NCBI RefSeq assembly: GCF_019457535.1 | Contig: NZ_CP080417.1 | Coordinates: 930,001 to 994,000, forward strand | Direction of reading: 5' to 3' | DNA length: 64,000 nucleotides | Origin: Shewanella halotolerans | GTDB lineage: Bacteria; Pseudomonadota; Gammaproteobacteria; Enterobacterales; Shewanellaceae | Shown: piece after piece, positions 28,033 to 37,710 of the stretch | Numbering within the stretch: the first letter of the stretch is position 1 | Layout of the letters: every line of letters begins with the position of its first letter | Notes under the pieces: generated by a model | Seen by the model: only the letters and a program-made list of their open reading frames with translations | Told to the model about the DNA's origin: nothing | The model's database searches: none | Translations under genes and position numbers: made by a program

Positions 28033-29703
28033 ATGATTAAAGATGTAAAATTGAAGTTTGGCAGAGCAGAAGGATTAGCCCCTGAATCCATCAAGGCAAT
28101 GCCAATCACGGTATTTGTTGGCCCAAACAATTCGGGAAAGAGCAAAATTCTTACTGAGATCCAGCAGTTTTGCGCAAGCGGAAACCGCAATGCTAATAAT
28201 CTGCTCATAGAGTCTATTGAGCTATCACCCGTCCCTGAAGAAATACTGGATAAAAAGATAGAGGGCGTAACGCTTAAGCCAAACCCCGGAGAGGCTCTGC
28301 ACCCAGATCACATATTTGTCGGCAAAGGGCCGACAAGGCACCAAGTGAACCAGACAGCTTTTAAGCAAGCTCTGAAAACCCCAAACGCACAACCAATACA
28401 TACTTGTCAGTGGTATTTGGCATACAACACATTAATATTGAATGGTAACAACAGAATAAATCTTGTCAACCAACAAGCTGCTGGCAACTTACAAAATCCT
28501 GCACACACGAGCTTTCAGGTTCTTTTTCGTGATGATGCTAAAAGAAAAGAAGTTCGAAGAATTATTCATGAGGCTTTCGGCCAATACTTGGTTATTGATC
28601 CAACGAATTTAGGTCAATTAAACCTTAGGTTGTCAAAAGTACCGCCGCAAGATGATATGCAGGAACGAGGTATTCATGCTGAAGCAGTAGAATTTCATGC
28701 TAATGCGATGCCAATTGCTCAAGCAAGTGATGGCGTAAAAGCCTTTACAGGCATGGTGACTGAAATGATAGCAGGTGACCCTTCTGTATTACTTATGGAT
28801 GAGCCAGAAGCATTCCTTCACCCGTCACTGTCATTCAAGCTGGGCAAGGAAGTCTCAGGAATCATGTCTGATTCTGATAAGCGGCTTTTCGTAGCTACTC
28901 ATAGCCCCAATTTCGTTATGGGCTGTATTCAGTCAGGTGCACCAGTAAATATTGTTAGGTTAACTTACAGGAATGAAGTTGCTACTGCGCGCGTGCTTCC
29001 TAATGAGGATATTCTGAAGTTAATGAGAAATCCGCTTCTTCGCTCCACGGGTGTTTTAAGTGGTTTGTTTTACGAATTTGTAATAGTAACAGAGTCTGAT
29101 GCTGATAGAGCTTTTTATCAGGAGATTAACGACCGGCTTTTAAAGCATTCAGATGGTCGTGGAATACCAAACTGTTTATTTCTTCATGCTCAGAATAAAC
29201 AAACAGTTAAAACTATTATTAAGCCACTGCGAGAATTAGGAATACCTGTGGCGGGGATTGTAGATATAGATGTTTTGAAAGACGGAGGGGCAGTTTGGTC
29301 CAGCTTTCTTGACAGTGGTTCAATCCCTGAATTAGAAAGAGAACCATTAGCCTCGTTGCGATTGGCACTAAAGCGAAAATTTGAAGAAGCAGGGAAAAAC
29401 ATGAAGCGCGATGGAGGGATTCAAGTGCTTGCTGAAGGAGACCAAGAAGCTCTCCAAAACTTTTTTACCAAGCTTTCAGACTACGGTCTGTTTGTTGTCC
29501 CTAATGGTGAACTAGAGTCTTGGCTTAAAGAACTAGATGCATCAGGCCATGGCCCTAGTTGGCTTGTGGAAATTTTTGAAAAAATGGGTGAAGACCCGAG
29601 TTCAGCGGATTACTTGAAGCCTACCGATGGTGATGTATGGGGTTTCATTGATAGTATTTCGAGCTGGTTCTTTGATCCAAGAAGAAAGGGAATCCCGAAA
29701 TAG
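28033..29703 (+). CDS. OLD-family ATPase with TOPRIM nuclease domain
   Basis: The protein has 556 residues. An ABC-type ATPase carries Walker A GPNNSGKS (30-37), a signature-like ASDGVKAFTGMV, Walker B LLMDEPEAFLHP (near 253) and an H-loop FVATHSP. A C-terminal TOPRIM follows, with the acidic Glu in VIVTESDADRAFY (near 352) and DIDVL (near 411). OLD nucleases are anti-phage enzymes. No UvrD-like partner adjoins it, so it is not a standard Gabija pair, and it looks like a class 1 stand-alone OLD. The stop codon is directly followed by an attC-like site, so it sits like an integron gene cassette. Confidence 0.8.
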   Translation: MIKDVKLKFGRAEGLAPESIKAMPITVFVGPNNSGKSKILTEIQQFCASGNRNANNLLIESIELSPVPEEILDKKIEGVTLKPNPGEALHPDHIFVGKGPTRHQVNQTAFKQALKTPNAQPIHTCQWYLAYNTLILNGNNRINLVNQQAAGNLQNPAHTSFQVLFRDDAKRKEVRRIIHEAFGQYLVIDPTNLGQLNLRLSKVPPQDDMQERGIHAEAVEFHANAMPIAQASDGVKAFTGMVTEMIAGDPSVLLMDEPEAFLHPSLSFKLGKEVSGIMSDSDKRLFVATHSPNFVMGCIQSGAPVNIVRLTYRNEVATARVLPNEDILKLMRNPLLRSTGVLSGLFYEFVIVTESDADRAFYQEINDRLLKHSDGRGIPNCLFLHAQNKQTVKTIIKPLRELGIPVAGIVDIDVLKDGGAVWSSFLDSGSIPELEREPLASLRLALKRKFEEAGKNMKRDGGIQVLAEGDQEALQNFFTKLSDYGLFVVPNGELESWLKELDASGHGPSWLVEIFEKMGEDPSSADYLKPTDGDVWGFIDSISSWFFDPRRKGIPK

Positions 29704-29704
29704 A

Positions 29705-29765
29705 AACTAACAAACGCGCCAATTAGGACGCTCGCAAGCTCGCGCCAATTACGCGGGCGTTAAGG
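29705..29765 (+). repeat. Integron-type attC recombination site
   Basis: The 61-base imperfect inverted repeat begins just past the OLD stop codon. Ends are AACTAAC and GTTAAGG (compare RYYYAAC / GTTRRRY). Inside, TAAC-AAA-CGCG faces CGCG-GGC-GTTA, with a 3-base unpaired spacer. A second paired block has CCAATTAGG against CCAATTA, with two single extrahelical bases, and the centre is a GCTCGC / GCGAGC-type stem. These are the features that IntI integrases recognise in folded bottom-strand attC. The outer TAACAAACGC...GGGCGTTA resembles vibrio-type sites. No integrase is in the window. Confidence 0.6.
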
Positions 29766-29769
29766 CTCC

Positions 29770-30048
29770 ATGAGAACCACATTGAAGCTAATCGCGATAA
29801 TTTCAGTGATTGTAACTTTGACCTGCGTCGTATTTCTTGGTTTTTACCAATGTGGTGGTTACATTTCGGTTCGGCAAACTGTTACTGCCGTAGCTGGAGC
29901 AAGTTTAGTATTATTTGTGGCTTCCAGTTATCGGGCCTCCGACAAACTAGGATCAATTCACCCTCCCCGCTTTTTTACTCAGTTTGTTTTCACAAGCCGT
30001 AGTGGAGTTATGAATCACAAGATCCACCTTTTTAAACTATGTGGCTGA
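29770..30048 (+). CDS. Small membrane protein, probably a cut-off second cassette ORF
   Basis: The 92-residue ORF begins 5 bases after the attC, as cassette genes do. Two hydrophobic segments (LIAIISVIVTLTCVVFLGFY and VTAVAGASLVLFVASSYRA) suggest a two-pass membrane protein. The last 11 codons run into the 3' end of the converging WYL gene, and no second attC follows. It may therefore be truncated by the join with the Wadjet-type island. I recognise no family. Confidence 0.4.
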   Translation: MRTTLKLIAIISVIVTLTCVVFLGFYQCGGYISVRQTVTAVAGASLVLFVASSYRASDKLGSIHPPRFFTQFVFTSRSGVMNHKIHLFKLCG

Positions 30049-30881
30049 GCGACCGTGAGCTGGTTAGCTTGAGGTGAAGATTTCAGCTTTTTTGTGTCAA
30101 GGCATATGTTTAGGCGTTTTACGTAATACTTAATCAAAGCTCTTCTGCAAGATACGAAAAACTGTGCTTCAAGCATCCCATAGTCTGCTTTTACAACCAG
30201 TTGCTGTTCTTGAGTAAGAAAGGGGTTCGTTGTGATTTCGAAGGTTTCTTCGATGTTCCAATCGTCATCATCTTCTTTGGTCAAAGAAGACTTATCGAGG
30301 ATTTCAGGTTCATTCCTGAATCGGCTTAGAACAAAGTCTCGAAATCCCTTCTTCTCTTCACAGTAAGCTCGTACGTGCCATCTAAAACCATCGAAAACAA
30401 GGGTGTGCGGTGCAATGTTTCTTCCTCGCTCAGAAGGGTGCTCTAACGAAACATAGTCAACATCAACACATCGCTGCTCTCTTGCTGCTTGAAGCAAACG
30501 CCTAACGATAATTGGTGCAACATGGCGGTCAGGTACACTGAGCACGATCGAGTTTGCTTGCCCCAGCCCTTGAAGGTCAAAACCATCAATATTTTCGTTA
30601 GTGTATTTGTTTAATAGAGACAGGTACTCGTTTGGCGTTCCCTGCGTAAAACGTGGTTTAAAGTCATTAGTGGGTCTATACCCTTTAATCCCCCGGTCAT
30701 GAACAAGCGGAGGTATTTCGAAAAGCTTCTGATAGTTAGCAATGTCTCTCGATGCTTGCTGCCGTCCGATGTTGAATGAATTGCAAAGATGATTGGTTGT
30801 GAGCCTGCCTTCCCAAAGGGCAACGATTTCAATGAGTCGAAATCTAAGAAGCTGCTCCCATTTAACGTCAGCGGTAACCAT
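30015..30881 (-). CDS. WYL-domain transcriptional regulator (BrxR/CapW-like)
   Basis: The protein has 288 residues. An N-terminal winged HTH (RFRLIEIVALWEGRLTTNHLCNSF, then GRQQASRDIANYQ) is followed by a WYL-type sensor (VDVDYVSLEHPSERGRNIAPHTLVFDGFRWHVRAYCEEKKGFRDFVLSRF) and a C-terminal extension. This is the layout of BrxR/CapW repressors found beside many defence operons. The ATG at 30881 begins MVTADVKWEQ; the 26 extra upstream codons overlap the operator region and look non-coding. It is divergent from the MukF-like gene, which it probably represses. Confidence 0.82.
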   Translation of the reverse strand: MVTADVKWEQLLRFRLIEIVALWEGRLTTNHLCNSFNIGRQQASRDIANYQKLFEIPPLVHDRGIKGYRPTNDFKPRFTQGTPNEYLSLLNKYTNENIDGFDLQGLGQANSIVLSVPDRHVAPIIVRRLLQAAREQRCVDVDYVSLEHPSERGRNIAPHTLVFDGFRWHVRAYCEEKKGFRDFVLSRFRNEPEILDKSSLTKEDDDDWNIEETFEITTNPFLTQEQQLVVKADYGMLEAQFFVSCRRALIKYYVKRLNICLDTKKLKSSPQANQLTVAQPHSLKRWIL

Positions 30882-30907
30882 GTAATGCCTGTTTTTGCTA
30901 CATGTTA

Positions 30908-30926
30908 ATGTATACAGACTATACAT
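30908..30926. promoter_or_regulatory. Palindromic operator between the WYL regulator and the defence operon
   Basis: ATGTATA-CAGAC-TATACAT is a perfect 7-bp inverted repeat, 27 bases upstream of the WYL start codon and about 130 bases before the mksF-like gene. A second GTATAC core lies at about 30950. Binding by the WYL protein is inferred from position. Confidence 0.5.
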
Positions 30927-31057
30927 CAATAAAAACCACAAGTATATTGGGTATACCACTTACCAAACTCAACTTACTAAATTTGCGATAGAAAAATTAG
31001 TATTCGAGAAACATGGTAAAAATAGTGATCTAAAACGAGGAGCTTGCGCAGTTTCCT

Positions 31058-32389
31058 ATGTTCCAAACAGAAAGACTATCAGCTCTTTTAAACCAGGTTC
31101 GAATGAACGAGCCTGCATTACACATTGAGCCAAACGAATACCTTTATTTGGCAGCCATGAGCTTATGGAATGTAAACGACGATGACGATTACCGACTTGT
31201 CGACCCAGGATACAAGGAGGAACAGTGCAACGAAATATTCTCCTACGTTGACAGGTGGCTGGGTCAAGACGACATCACCTCATTCCGGACAAGTAATTTT
31301 CTAAAACGAGCTGTTGAACAGGGCCTCGTAATGCAGGCCGGAAGCTCGTTAAGAAACGCTGATGGCTTCTATCGACTTACTCAGCTGAGTCACGACCTCC
31401 TCAAGCCCTTTACCGGCGACACATTGATACAGAAAGAGTCACTTTCTCAGCGATATGTACGGGTGGAGATCTTGCTTGGGAACCTACTCGTCTTGAAGAT
31501 AGAGGACGACGAAGAGTGGGCCGATGAGATTAAGGCTCAGCTACCTTCATTTAGAGACCTTCTCGATGGTATTAACAAAAACCAGGAGGCCTTAATAAAA
31601 GGGTTTCAGCTTCAACGCAGCTCGATCCAGTCAGCAGCCAGCGGCTCTCTTGCGCAACAAATGCAGCACTTGATTGAGTTAATTGACGAGATTGCAGGCC
31701 AAATAAGGGACCTAAAATCGTTGATACTGAATGGGGCGGACAATGTGCTTTCTCTACTTCATGAAATCAAAGAGATGGCACATAACAGAAATGCTCCGAT
31801 CAGACTTACCAATGCTATGGCTGATATTCATGACCAGCTGGATTCTATTCGTCAGTTCTCTGGACACTCTCTTCTGGAGCTAGCAGAGTTCTTCGAGCAA
31901 GTTTTATCCACTATCCGCCTAAAAATCACCCTAGATCCAAACGCGAATCTCAATTTATTGATTGAAAAAGCAGTCCTGCAAATGGATCGGATGCCTTGGT
32001 CAATCTCTATTCTTGCGCCAGATCCTGTTGTGGAGCTCAGGGATTGGGAGGCTCCGCCTCCACCTTTGGAAAACGAACTGCCAAATGATGGCGACCCAGA
32101 AGTCATCCTTAGAAAGACCCCGAGCGACTACCTAGAAAAATTAGCTAAGGGACTCGTAGCGAGAATGTATGAGAGCGATAACGAGGTCGATATTTCAAAA
32201 GTTGCCGACCAGATCCTTTCCAATGAAGAGTTTCAATATAAAGACCGCCATCGGTTGCTGTTTTTCATCTTCGATGAGTTGATAAAAAACGGAGATTGGA
32301 CACGCCCTGCCTATCACCCTGAGTGGGTAAAACTAGCACACGATAATAACGTTGAAATTGAACAACAGTGGTTCAAAAAATATGACTGA
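31058..32389 (+). CDS. mksF: MukF-like kleisin of an MksBEFG/Wadjet system (JetA)
   Basis: The 443-residue protein matches MukF in length and layout. A winged-helix N-domain contains ADGFYRLTQLSHDLLKP, equivalent to the MukF YRLTPLG region. A long helical middle follows, then a linker (ILRKTPSDYLEKL) and a C-terminal wing (RHRLLFFIFDELIKNGDW). As kleisin it should link the heads of the SMC-like protein and carry the MukE-like subunit. The ATG at 31058 has GAGGAG, but 15 bases away. The next gene overlaps by 8 bases. Confidence 0.82.
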   Translation: MFQTERLSALLNQVRMNEPALHIEPNEYLYLAAMSLWNVNDDDDYRLVDPGYKEEQCNEIFSYVDRWLGQDDITSFRTSNFLKRAVEQGLVMQAGSSLRNADGFYRLTQLSHDLLKPFTGDTLIQKESLSQRYVRVEILLGNLLVLKIEDDEEWADEIKAQLPSFRDLLDGINKNQEALIKGFQLQRSSIQSAASGSLAQQMQHLIELIDEIAGQIRDLKSLILNGADNVLSLLHEIKEMAHNRNAPIRLTNAMADIHDQLDSIRQFSGHSLLELAEFFEQVLSTIRLKITLDPNANLNLLIEKAVLQMDRMPWSISILAPDPVVELRDWEAPPPPLENELPNDGDPEVILRKTPSDYLEKLAKGLVARMYESDNEVDISKVADQILSNEEFQYKDRHRLLFFIFDELIKNGDWTRPAYHPEWVKLAHDNNVEIEQQWFKKYD

Positions 32390-33164
32390 TCATCTATTTA
32401 CACACGCTCAAGACTCAAAGAAACAGTACCTTACACTAGATGATGTAATTGATGACCCCCTATTCGCGGATGTAGATTATCGCCTTAGGGGCGGGGTAAA
32501 CATTACTAGTGAAGATGACCGGTTACACACCTTTCTAGGAGAGACGGAGAGTGTGCTTCGCAAGTTTTACGGCAAGTTACACCTGGCTCTAGAAGTCACG
32601 CCTGAGAAAGTTTATTACCTAAGGCCACAGCGTCGTTCAAATGTTCCTACGACCCGATTGAACCAATTAGAAATGGTTATGGGTCTAACGATAGTTGCAA
32701 TGCAATGGGAAAAAAATGCGACTGATTTCGAATGGATCCCCGTTGATTTTCTTATTGAACGATTGAAGTCTCAGCTGTCGGACGAACGGTTCGCTGAGTT
32801 GTATCGCCGTAAGCCGGGCATTCAGACAGACCATGATGTAGGGCGTGTGAGAGAGGAAACGTTGAAGAGACTCTCTAGGCTGTCACGTCTGAGTTTTATT
32901 AGGCTCAACAGAGATGAGCAGACTTTCTGGGCAACTAATGCGATCTACAGGTTTATCGAACCTTTGAAAGGCTTGAGCAGTGAAGACGAGTTGCCAGGCC
33001 GCATAAGTTCATTAATCCAAGAGGGTTTTCTCACCGACTCTCCTTCGCCCAGAGAAGAGTTAAGAGACACGCCAAGAACAGAGTCTGAACATTGGTCATC
33101 AGAAGGCCTAACTATCGAAGGTGATACTCGCGATATGTTTGATGCGGAGGAATATGATGCGTAA
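32382..33164 (+). CDS. mksE: MukE-like subunit (JetB)
   Basis: The protein has 260 residues. VIDDPLFADVDYRLRGGVNI, FYGKLHLALEV, YYLRPQRRSNVPTTRLNQLEMVMG and ETLKRLSRLSRLSFIRLN align well with MukE, including the typical YLRP-x(4)-P pattern. It is a tandem winged-helix KITE protein that binds the kleisin and DNA. The ATG at 32382 overlaps the mksF stop by 8 bases; the mksB start overlaps this gene's end in turn, so translation is coupled. Confidence 0.85.
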   Translation: MTDHLFTHAQDSKKQYLTLDDVIDDPLFADVDYRLRGGVNITSEDDRLHTFLGETESVLRKFYGKLHLALEVTPEKVYYLRPQRRSNVPTTRLNQLEMVMGLTIVAMQWEKNATDFEWIPVDFLIERLKSQLSDERFAELYRRKPGIQTDHDVGRVREETLKRLSRLSRLSFIRLNRDEQTFWATNAIYRFIEPLKGLSSEDELPGRISSLIQEGFLTDSPSPREELRDTPRTESEHWSSEGLTIEGDTRDMFDAEEYDA

Positions 33165-36100
33165 TTACCCATACATAAAGAGCCTGTCGCTTGTGGGCGT
33201 CAACGGAGTCTCTGCCAGAACCCTCGATTTAGTTAATCCTCATGAACATCAGACTGGTAGGCAATATGGCACCGTGGTTAGCCTTTTAGGCAAAAATGGT
33301 TCAGGGAAAACTACGCTACTTGGGACCTTTATGTTGGCTCTCTTACCCGATATTCGCTCGGTCAGTTTGGGAACATCGGATAATTTTACTCAGACGCAGA
33401 AGATGCAGGACGCAGAAATGTTTGAGCGCTTGGGTAATCCGTCTCTTATTGGGTTAGAGGTTGTATCTCGTGCTGGTGAAAGAGCGCTGTTTATTGTTCG
33501 CTCTGAGCGAGAGACGGGGTCCCGCTTGAAGTTTGACACGTTCAGGGTTGGGTTGTCCGATAGTTTAGCACCACTTGATTTTCTTATCGTTCGTAACGGC
33601 AACATGGTTACGCCCAGAACTATAGATGGTATTCGAGATATAGCTGCCGAGCATGGCTGCCGACTACAAAGCTTCGACAAGATTGATAAATACATGCTGG
33701 CGTTGTTTAACGATGGTATTTTGCCCAGAACATTCAGCCGTTCTAATGAGCGTTACCAATTAGGTCAGATTTTTCACAGCGCCATGTCAGGAAAAAGAGA
33801 TCAAGCTATCGGCCGAGATCTAGCTGATTTCCTAATGACGCACTCAAGGACAAATATTAAAAGTGTGGTCGATGTGTTGTCTGGAACAATGCGAAAGCTT
33901 AGGCAGACAAGAGATGATCTGGCGCACAACTCCAGAGACTATGCGTTTTTCAAGGAGTTGTTAGAGAAGTCCTTCACTGTATCAGCTAAAGCATGGGCTC
34001 AAGCCGAGTACAATTTTTCTCGAGCAGATAAAGAAGCTACATCCTGCCGACAAGATGTTTCAGAGTGCAAAGTTTCTATTGAGAAGAGTGACCAGGATCT
34101 TACGGAGTGTCGTTCGAAACTAGACACAAGCGTTGAGAATAGAACATCACTCGAGCAGGAAAGTGAGCAGCTAAAGCCAAGACTTGCTTCTGCTGTTGAG
34201 GGCGAAATCTTCTACAAGCAGGGTAAACAAGCCTCTGTGAGTCTATTAAAGAAGGAAGCTCAACTTTACGAGAGTTTGAGTTTGTCCCAGTTGGCTGACG
34301 AAGGCGCTGACGCGTCGCGCAACAAAGTTGAACAAGCTAATCAAGATATCTTGGATATCCAAGCACAGCTCGCAGATGTGCAAGAACGTTTTATCCTTCT
34401 TGAGAAAAAGGCGGGGCAATACCGAAATGCGAAGTCGTTATTAGATAGCGTCAAGAGCTGGTGTGGCGATAGCTTTGAACTAGCGAAGCTTAAGGGCATG
34501 ATTGAAGAATACACTGCACAATCCAAACAGCTAGCGTTAGAGGCGGACCAGCTGGGAAACAAGCTCAATAGTGCAGAGAATATCAACGAAATTCATGCTA
34601 AAGCTGCATCATTGATTCGACGCGCTGGCGATAGCATTGACCCAAACGACGCAAAGAATTGGTTTATCTCTACAGAGCTTAGACTCGAAGAGGAACGCCC
34701 GCTAGCCGTTAGCCTTGAACAGCTGAGAAATGGATTGAGTGCGTTGAAAAGGAATCATCGTACTGTGAACCGCATGCTTGATCGCTTTAAGCAAGCAAAG
34801 TTACCACGCATGCCTTCCAATGAATCTGAGTACCAACAGCTTACGGAAGACAGAGGAGAAGCTCTTGAGTCGGCGAAGGAGGTGAAAGCGAGTGTCGATG
34901 CTAGGTATGAGGACGAGCGACATATCCAGGAAGAGCTAAAGATCGAGGTTTCACGTCTCAAATCGCTGCGAACAGAGTGGCAAAATTATCAACCTGCGGT
35001 TGCACGTTTATATGAATGCTTCCCTGATACTCAATTCACGGCAGAAATGTTAGATGAGTTGATTAAAAACACGCAGAGAGAACTCAGGTTATTACGAGAG
35101 AATAACTCCCGAATAGAGAGCAATATATTTTCTTTGAAAGAGAGGATCGGTTCACTCAGCAACAGGGAAACTGGGTCATTGGAAACCCTCCAACGTTTAG
35201 CCAGCGATGTTGGCGGAGTGGCCGTAGCGGACTTGTATAGCGATATACCGTTAGAAGAAGCTGGATTCACCGAAGCGGCTTTAGGTCAGCTTATGTGCGC
35301 TATCGTAGTGAATGACCCGAGCGATGCGGCTAGAACGCTATTAGCTGAATATGGTGATAACTGGCCATTACCTGACGTGATCTTAATGACTGTAAAAAAC
35401 CACAGTCCTGATCAACTACGGAGTGGTGGCTATGACGCGGACCTGTTTTTTAAAGATCTTAGTCAAGAGTTTGTAGGTGCTGATCTAGAGCTTAATGACG
35501 ACGAAAATGATGTTCCTTGGGTAGTTCTCAGTGAACCCTTTGGCGGTATACGTGTTAGCGGGGTGCCTACTGAACCAGTTTTGGGTAAAGAGGCTCGGGA
35601 TAAGCTGATAGCAGATCTACAAATTGAGTTAAATTCAAAGCAAACTTTGTTTGACAGTAACGATGAGAATATATCGCTGCTGCAAAGTGGCCTAGAGCAA
35701 GCCAATCGAATCAACGTTAATCCCTCATTGGCTTTCGCTGTTGAGCCTAATGTTGAGCTCAAAAAACAGGAATTACAACAACAAGGTAATAAGGTAGCTG
35801 ACCTGTACTCTCAAACGTTGCAAGCGACCAATCGCGTAAAAACCTTAGAACTACAATGCAGTTTGCTTGAACAGCATGCGGATTCAAGTGATTTGCTAGA
35901 CGTTGACTTCGACAAGGAGATTATGGAAGCAGAGGAACAAATCATACGTTCTGAAAAGGCTAAAAAGTATGTCGATAGGTACGGCGGTACCTTCTCGCAG
36001 ATAAAGCAGCAATACCCAAAGATTCGAGAAGATTATCAATCTGACATAGACACGCTAAAGCGACAACATCAACTCGCTGAACAAGATCTTAGCAATACCA

Positions 36101-37710
36101 ACAACCGCAAGCGCGATTTAACCTCGCTTAACCAAGTGGCGAATCATCTCGCTGACGATTACGAGCAAGCACAAAACGATCTTGCGAAAGAAGATGGAAA
36201 CGTAAGTTCATTGCGTGAGAGGCACAAACAGAAACGTGTCATGCTCGATGAGTTGAAGGTTCAGTTGAGAGAAAGCGAAGATAAAGCACGCAAAAACAAA
36301 GAGGTACATCTTAAGCTTCAATCGGAATATTCTGTGTTAGAAGAGCAGGTTGCGGAATCAAAACGTAGTTTGTCAAAGCTGACTTACCCTTATAGCGAAG
36401 GACTGGAAAAACAACTTTCACTCGATAGCGAAACGATATCTAAACGATTGAGAGCGGCTCAAGCTCAATGTGAATCACTCCAACTTAAGCAAGTATCATT
36501 AACCGAACACCATAACACCCTGCTCAAGCAAGTAGAATCCCTACAGAGTACATCAGTGATTGCAGAAGAGGCGCGTGAAAATGCAAATGGCATAAAGCAA
36601 AAGGTGCTGGATGCTCTGCCTGTCGGAGCCACAAAACATAAGCTAGAGCAAGAAATGGACGTCTATTTTAAACTGATGCATGAAGGTGAGGCTGTCCAAT
36701 ACACTAATGGGATTTACGCAATATCTGGATTGGTCAATCGCTATGGTTTGAGTCGAGATGATGAGTTCTCCCAAAAAATAAATAGTTTTAATCTAGAGGG
36801 AGGGACCACCCTGCCTAGTCTTTGCCAGCTGCATAGTGACGCTATTTCTTTGTTTCGTCGGCAAGCCCGAGGGGACATTATTCGTAGTTCCGAGCCGACA
36901 GAGATGCTTACACAATTGGATAGTGCGTGTAGTCTCGCTAGGAGAACACTTGAAAGCGCCGAAGAGCAATTTCTCACAGATAGAAATGAACTAGGAAATG
37001 CCATTGCCCGTCGTGTACAGGATGAGCAGAAAGCCATAAGAAGGCTAAGTGCTGAAATGATAGGAATAAGCTTTGGGCAAGTCGCGGCTATTCGTCTAGT
37101 ACCTAAAAGCGTCCCTCATTTCGAAGCTACTTTGAAGGCTTTGAGAGGAAGCGACGATGTCATGGACGATCTCTTCAATAATGCTGAAGATGTAGAAGAA
37201 GCGCTCGCAACACTATATCAAAAAACCACTGGTGGCCGGATCGAGGGAGAAAAGCTGCTTGACCATAAGAACTACATCAATGTGGTAACAGAAATCCAGA
37301 GAGTTGGTAGTGAAGAGTTTGAGTTATTGGATGACAAAACACTTTCAACAGGAGAGCGAATTGGCTCTGGATTGGTAGTCTTAATAGCAATTCTAAAAAA
37401 CTGGGGACGGGTCTCACATGAAAAACAACCTTTCTTAATCCCGTTAGTAATGGATGAAGCATCACGTTTGGACTCCGATGCTCAGAGAACGGTGCACCAG
37501 TTGGCGGTAAAGACCGGAAGTCAGATTGTAATTGCCGCACCTGAGTCGCAAGGAAAGATATCAGGTGTTGGCTATCAACTTGTCAGAAGTGCTTCTAAAG
37601 CAGGTAACAAAGAGAGTCGTGTAATCATTAGTGGGATCCGGGATGCTGACAGTTTAGGGATTGATGAAGAAGCATTTATCGATTCGGTTGTGAGTGGGGC
37701 GGCGCATTGA
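33157..37710 (+). CDS. mksB: MukB-like SMC ATPase (JetC)
   Basis: The SMC-type protein has 1517 residues. Walker A is GKNGSGKT (45-52). The head region ILPRTFSRSNERYQLGQIFH parallels MukB. Coiled coils cover most of residues 290-690 and 860-1200. The hinge starts near 694 (DIPLEEAGFTEAALG; E. coli MukB has a matching DVPLED block). The C-terminal head has LSTGERIGSG near 1395 and Walker B IPLVMDEASRLD near 1427. It should extrude DNA loops in complex with the MukE/F-like proteins. GGAGG lies 6 bases before the ATG at 33157. JetD follows with a 1-base overlap, which separates it from housekeeping mukFEB. Confidence 0.9.
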   Translation: MRNYPYIKSLSLVGVNGVSARTLDLVNPHEHQTGRQYGTVVSLLGKNGSGKTTLLGTFMLALLPDIRSVSLGTSDNFTQTQKMQDAEMFERLGNPSLIGLEVVSRAGERALFIVRSERETGSRLKFDTFRVGLSDSLAPLDFLIVRNGNMVTPRTIDGIRDIAAEHGCRLQSFDKIDKYMLALFNDGILPRTFSRSNERYQLGQIFHSAMSGKRDQAIGRDLADFLMTHSRTNIKSVVDVLSGTMRKLRQTRDDLAHNSRDYAFFKELLEKSFTVSAKAWAQAEYNFSRADKEATSCRQDVSECKVSIEKSDQDLTECRSKLDTSVENRTSLEQESEQLKPRLASAVEGEIFYKQGKQASVSLLKKEAQLYESLSLSQLADEGADASRNKVEQANQDILDIQAQLADVQERFILLEKKAGQYRNAKSLLDSVKSWCGDSFELAKLKGMIEEYTAQSKQLALEADQLGNKLNSAENINEIHAKAASLIRRAGDSIDPNDAKNWFISTELRLEEERPLAVSLEQLRNGLSALKRNHRTVNRMLDRFKQAKLPRMPSNESEYQQLTEDRGEALESAKEVKASVDARYEDERHIQEELKIEVSRLKSLRTEWQNYQPAVARLYECFPDTQFTAEMLDELIKNTQRELRLLRENNSRIESNIFSLKERIGSLSNRETGSLETLQRLASDVGGVAVADLYSDIPLEEAGFTEAALGQLMCAIVVNDPSDAARTLLAEYGDNWPLPDVILMTVKNHSPDQLRSGGYDADLFFKDLSQEFVGADLELNDDENDVPWVVLSEPFGGIRVSGVPTEPVLGKEARDKLIADLQIELNSKQTLFDSNDENISLLQSGLEQANRINVNPSLAFAVEPNVELKKQELQQQGNKVADLYSQTLQATNRVKTLELQCSLLEQHADSSDLLDVDFDKEIMEAEEQIIRSEKAKKYVDRYGGTFSQIKQQYPKIREDYQSDIDTLKRQHQLAEQDLSNTNNRKRDLTSLNQVANHLADDYEQAQNDLAKEDGNVSSLRERHKQKRVMLDELKVQLRESEDKARKNKEVHLKLQSEYSVLEEQVAESKRSLSKLTYPYSEGLEKQLSLDSETISKRLRAAQAQCESLQLKQVSLTEHHNTLLKQVESLQSTSVIAEEARENANGIKQKVLDALPVGATKHKLEQEMDVYFKLMHEGEAVQYTNGIYAISGLVNRYGLSRDDEFSQKINSFNLEGGTTLPSLCQLHSDAISLFRRQARGDIIRSSEPTEMLTQLDSACSLARRTLESAEEQFLTDRNELGNAIARRVQDEQKAIRRLSAEMIGISFGQVAAIRLVPKSVPHFEATLKALRGSDDVMDDLFNNAEDVEEALATLYQKTTGGRIEGEKLLDHKNYINVVTEIQRVGSEEFELLDDKTLSTGERIGSGLVVLIAILKNWGRVSHEKQPFLIPLVMDEASRLDSDAQRTVHQLAVKTGSQIVIAAPESQGKISGVGYQLVRSASKAGNKESRVIISGIRDADSLGIDEEAFIDSVVSGAAH

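Noticed and set aside
28033..29703. GajA of a Gabija pair
   Set aside because: No UvrD-like helicase gene (GajB) follows; the next gene is a small membrane ORF beyond the attC.
31058..37710. Housekeeping mukFEB
   Set aside because: The linked JetD gene and WYL regulator, AT-rich island setting and extra length of the SMC point to MksBEFG/Wadjet.
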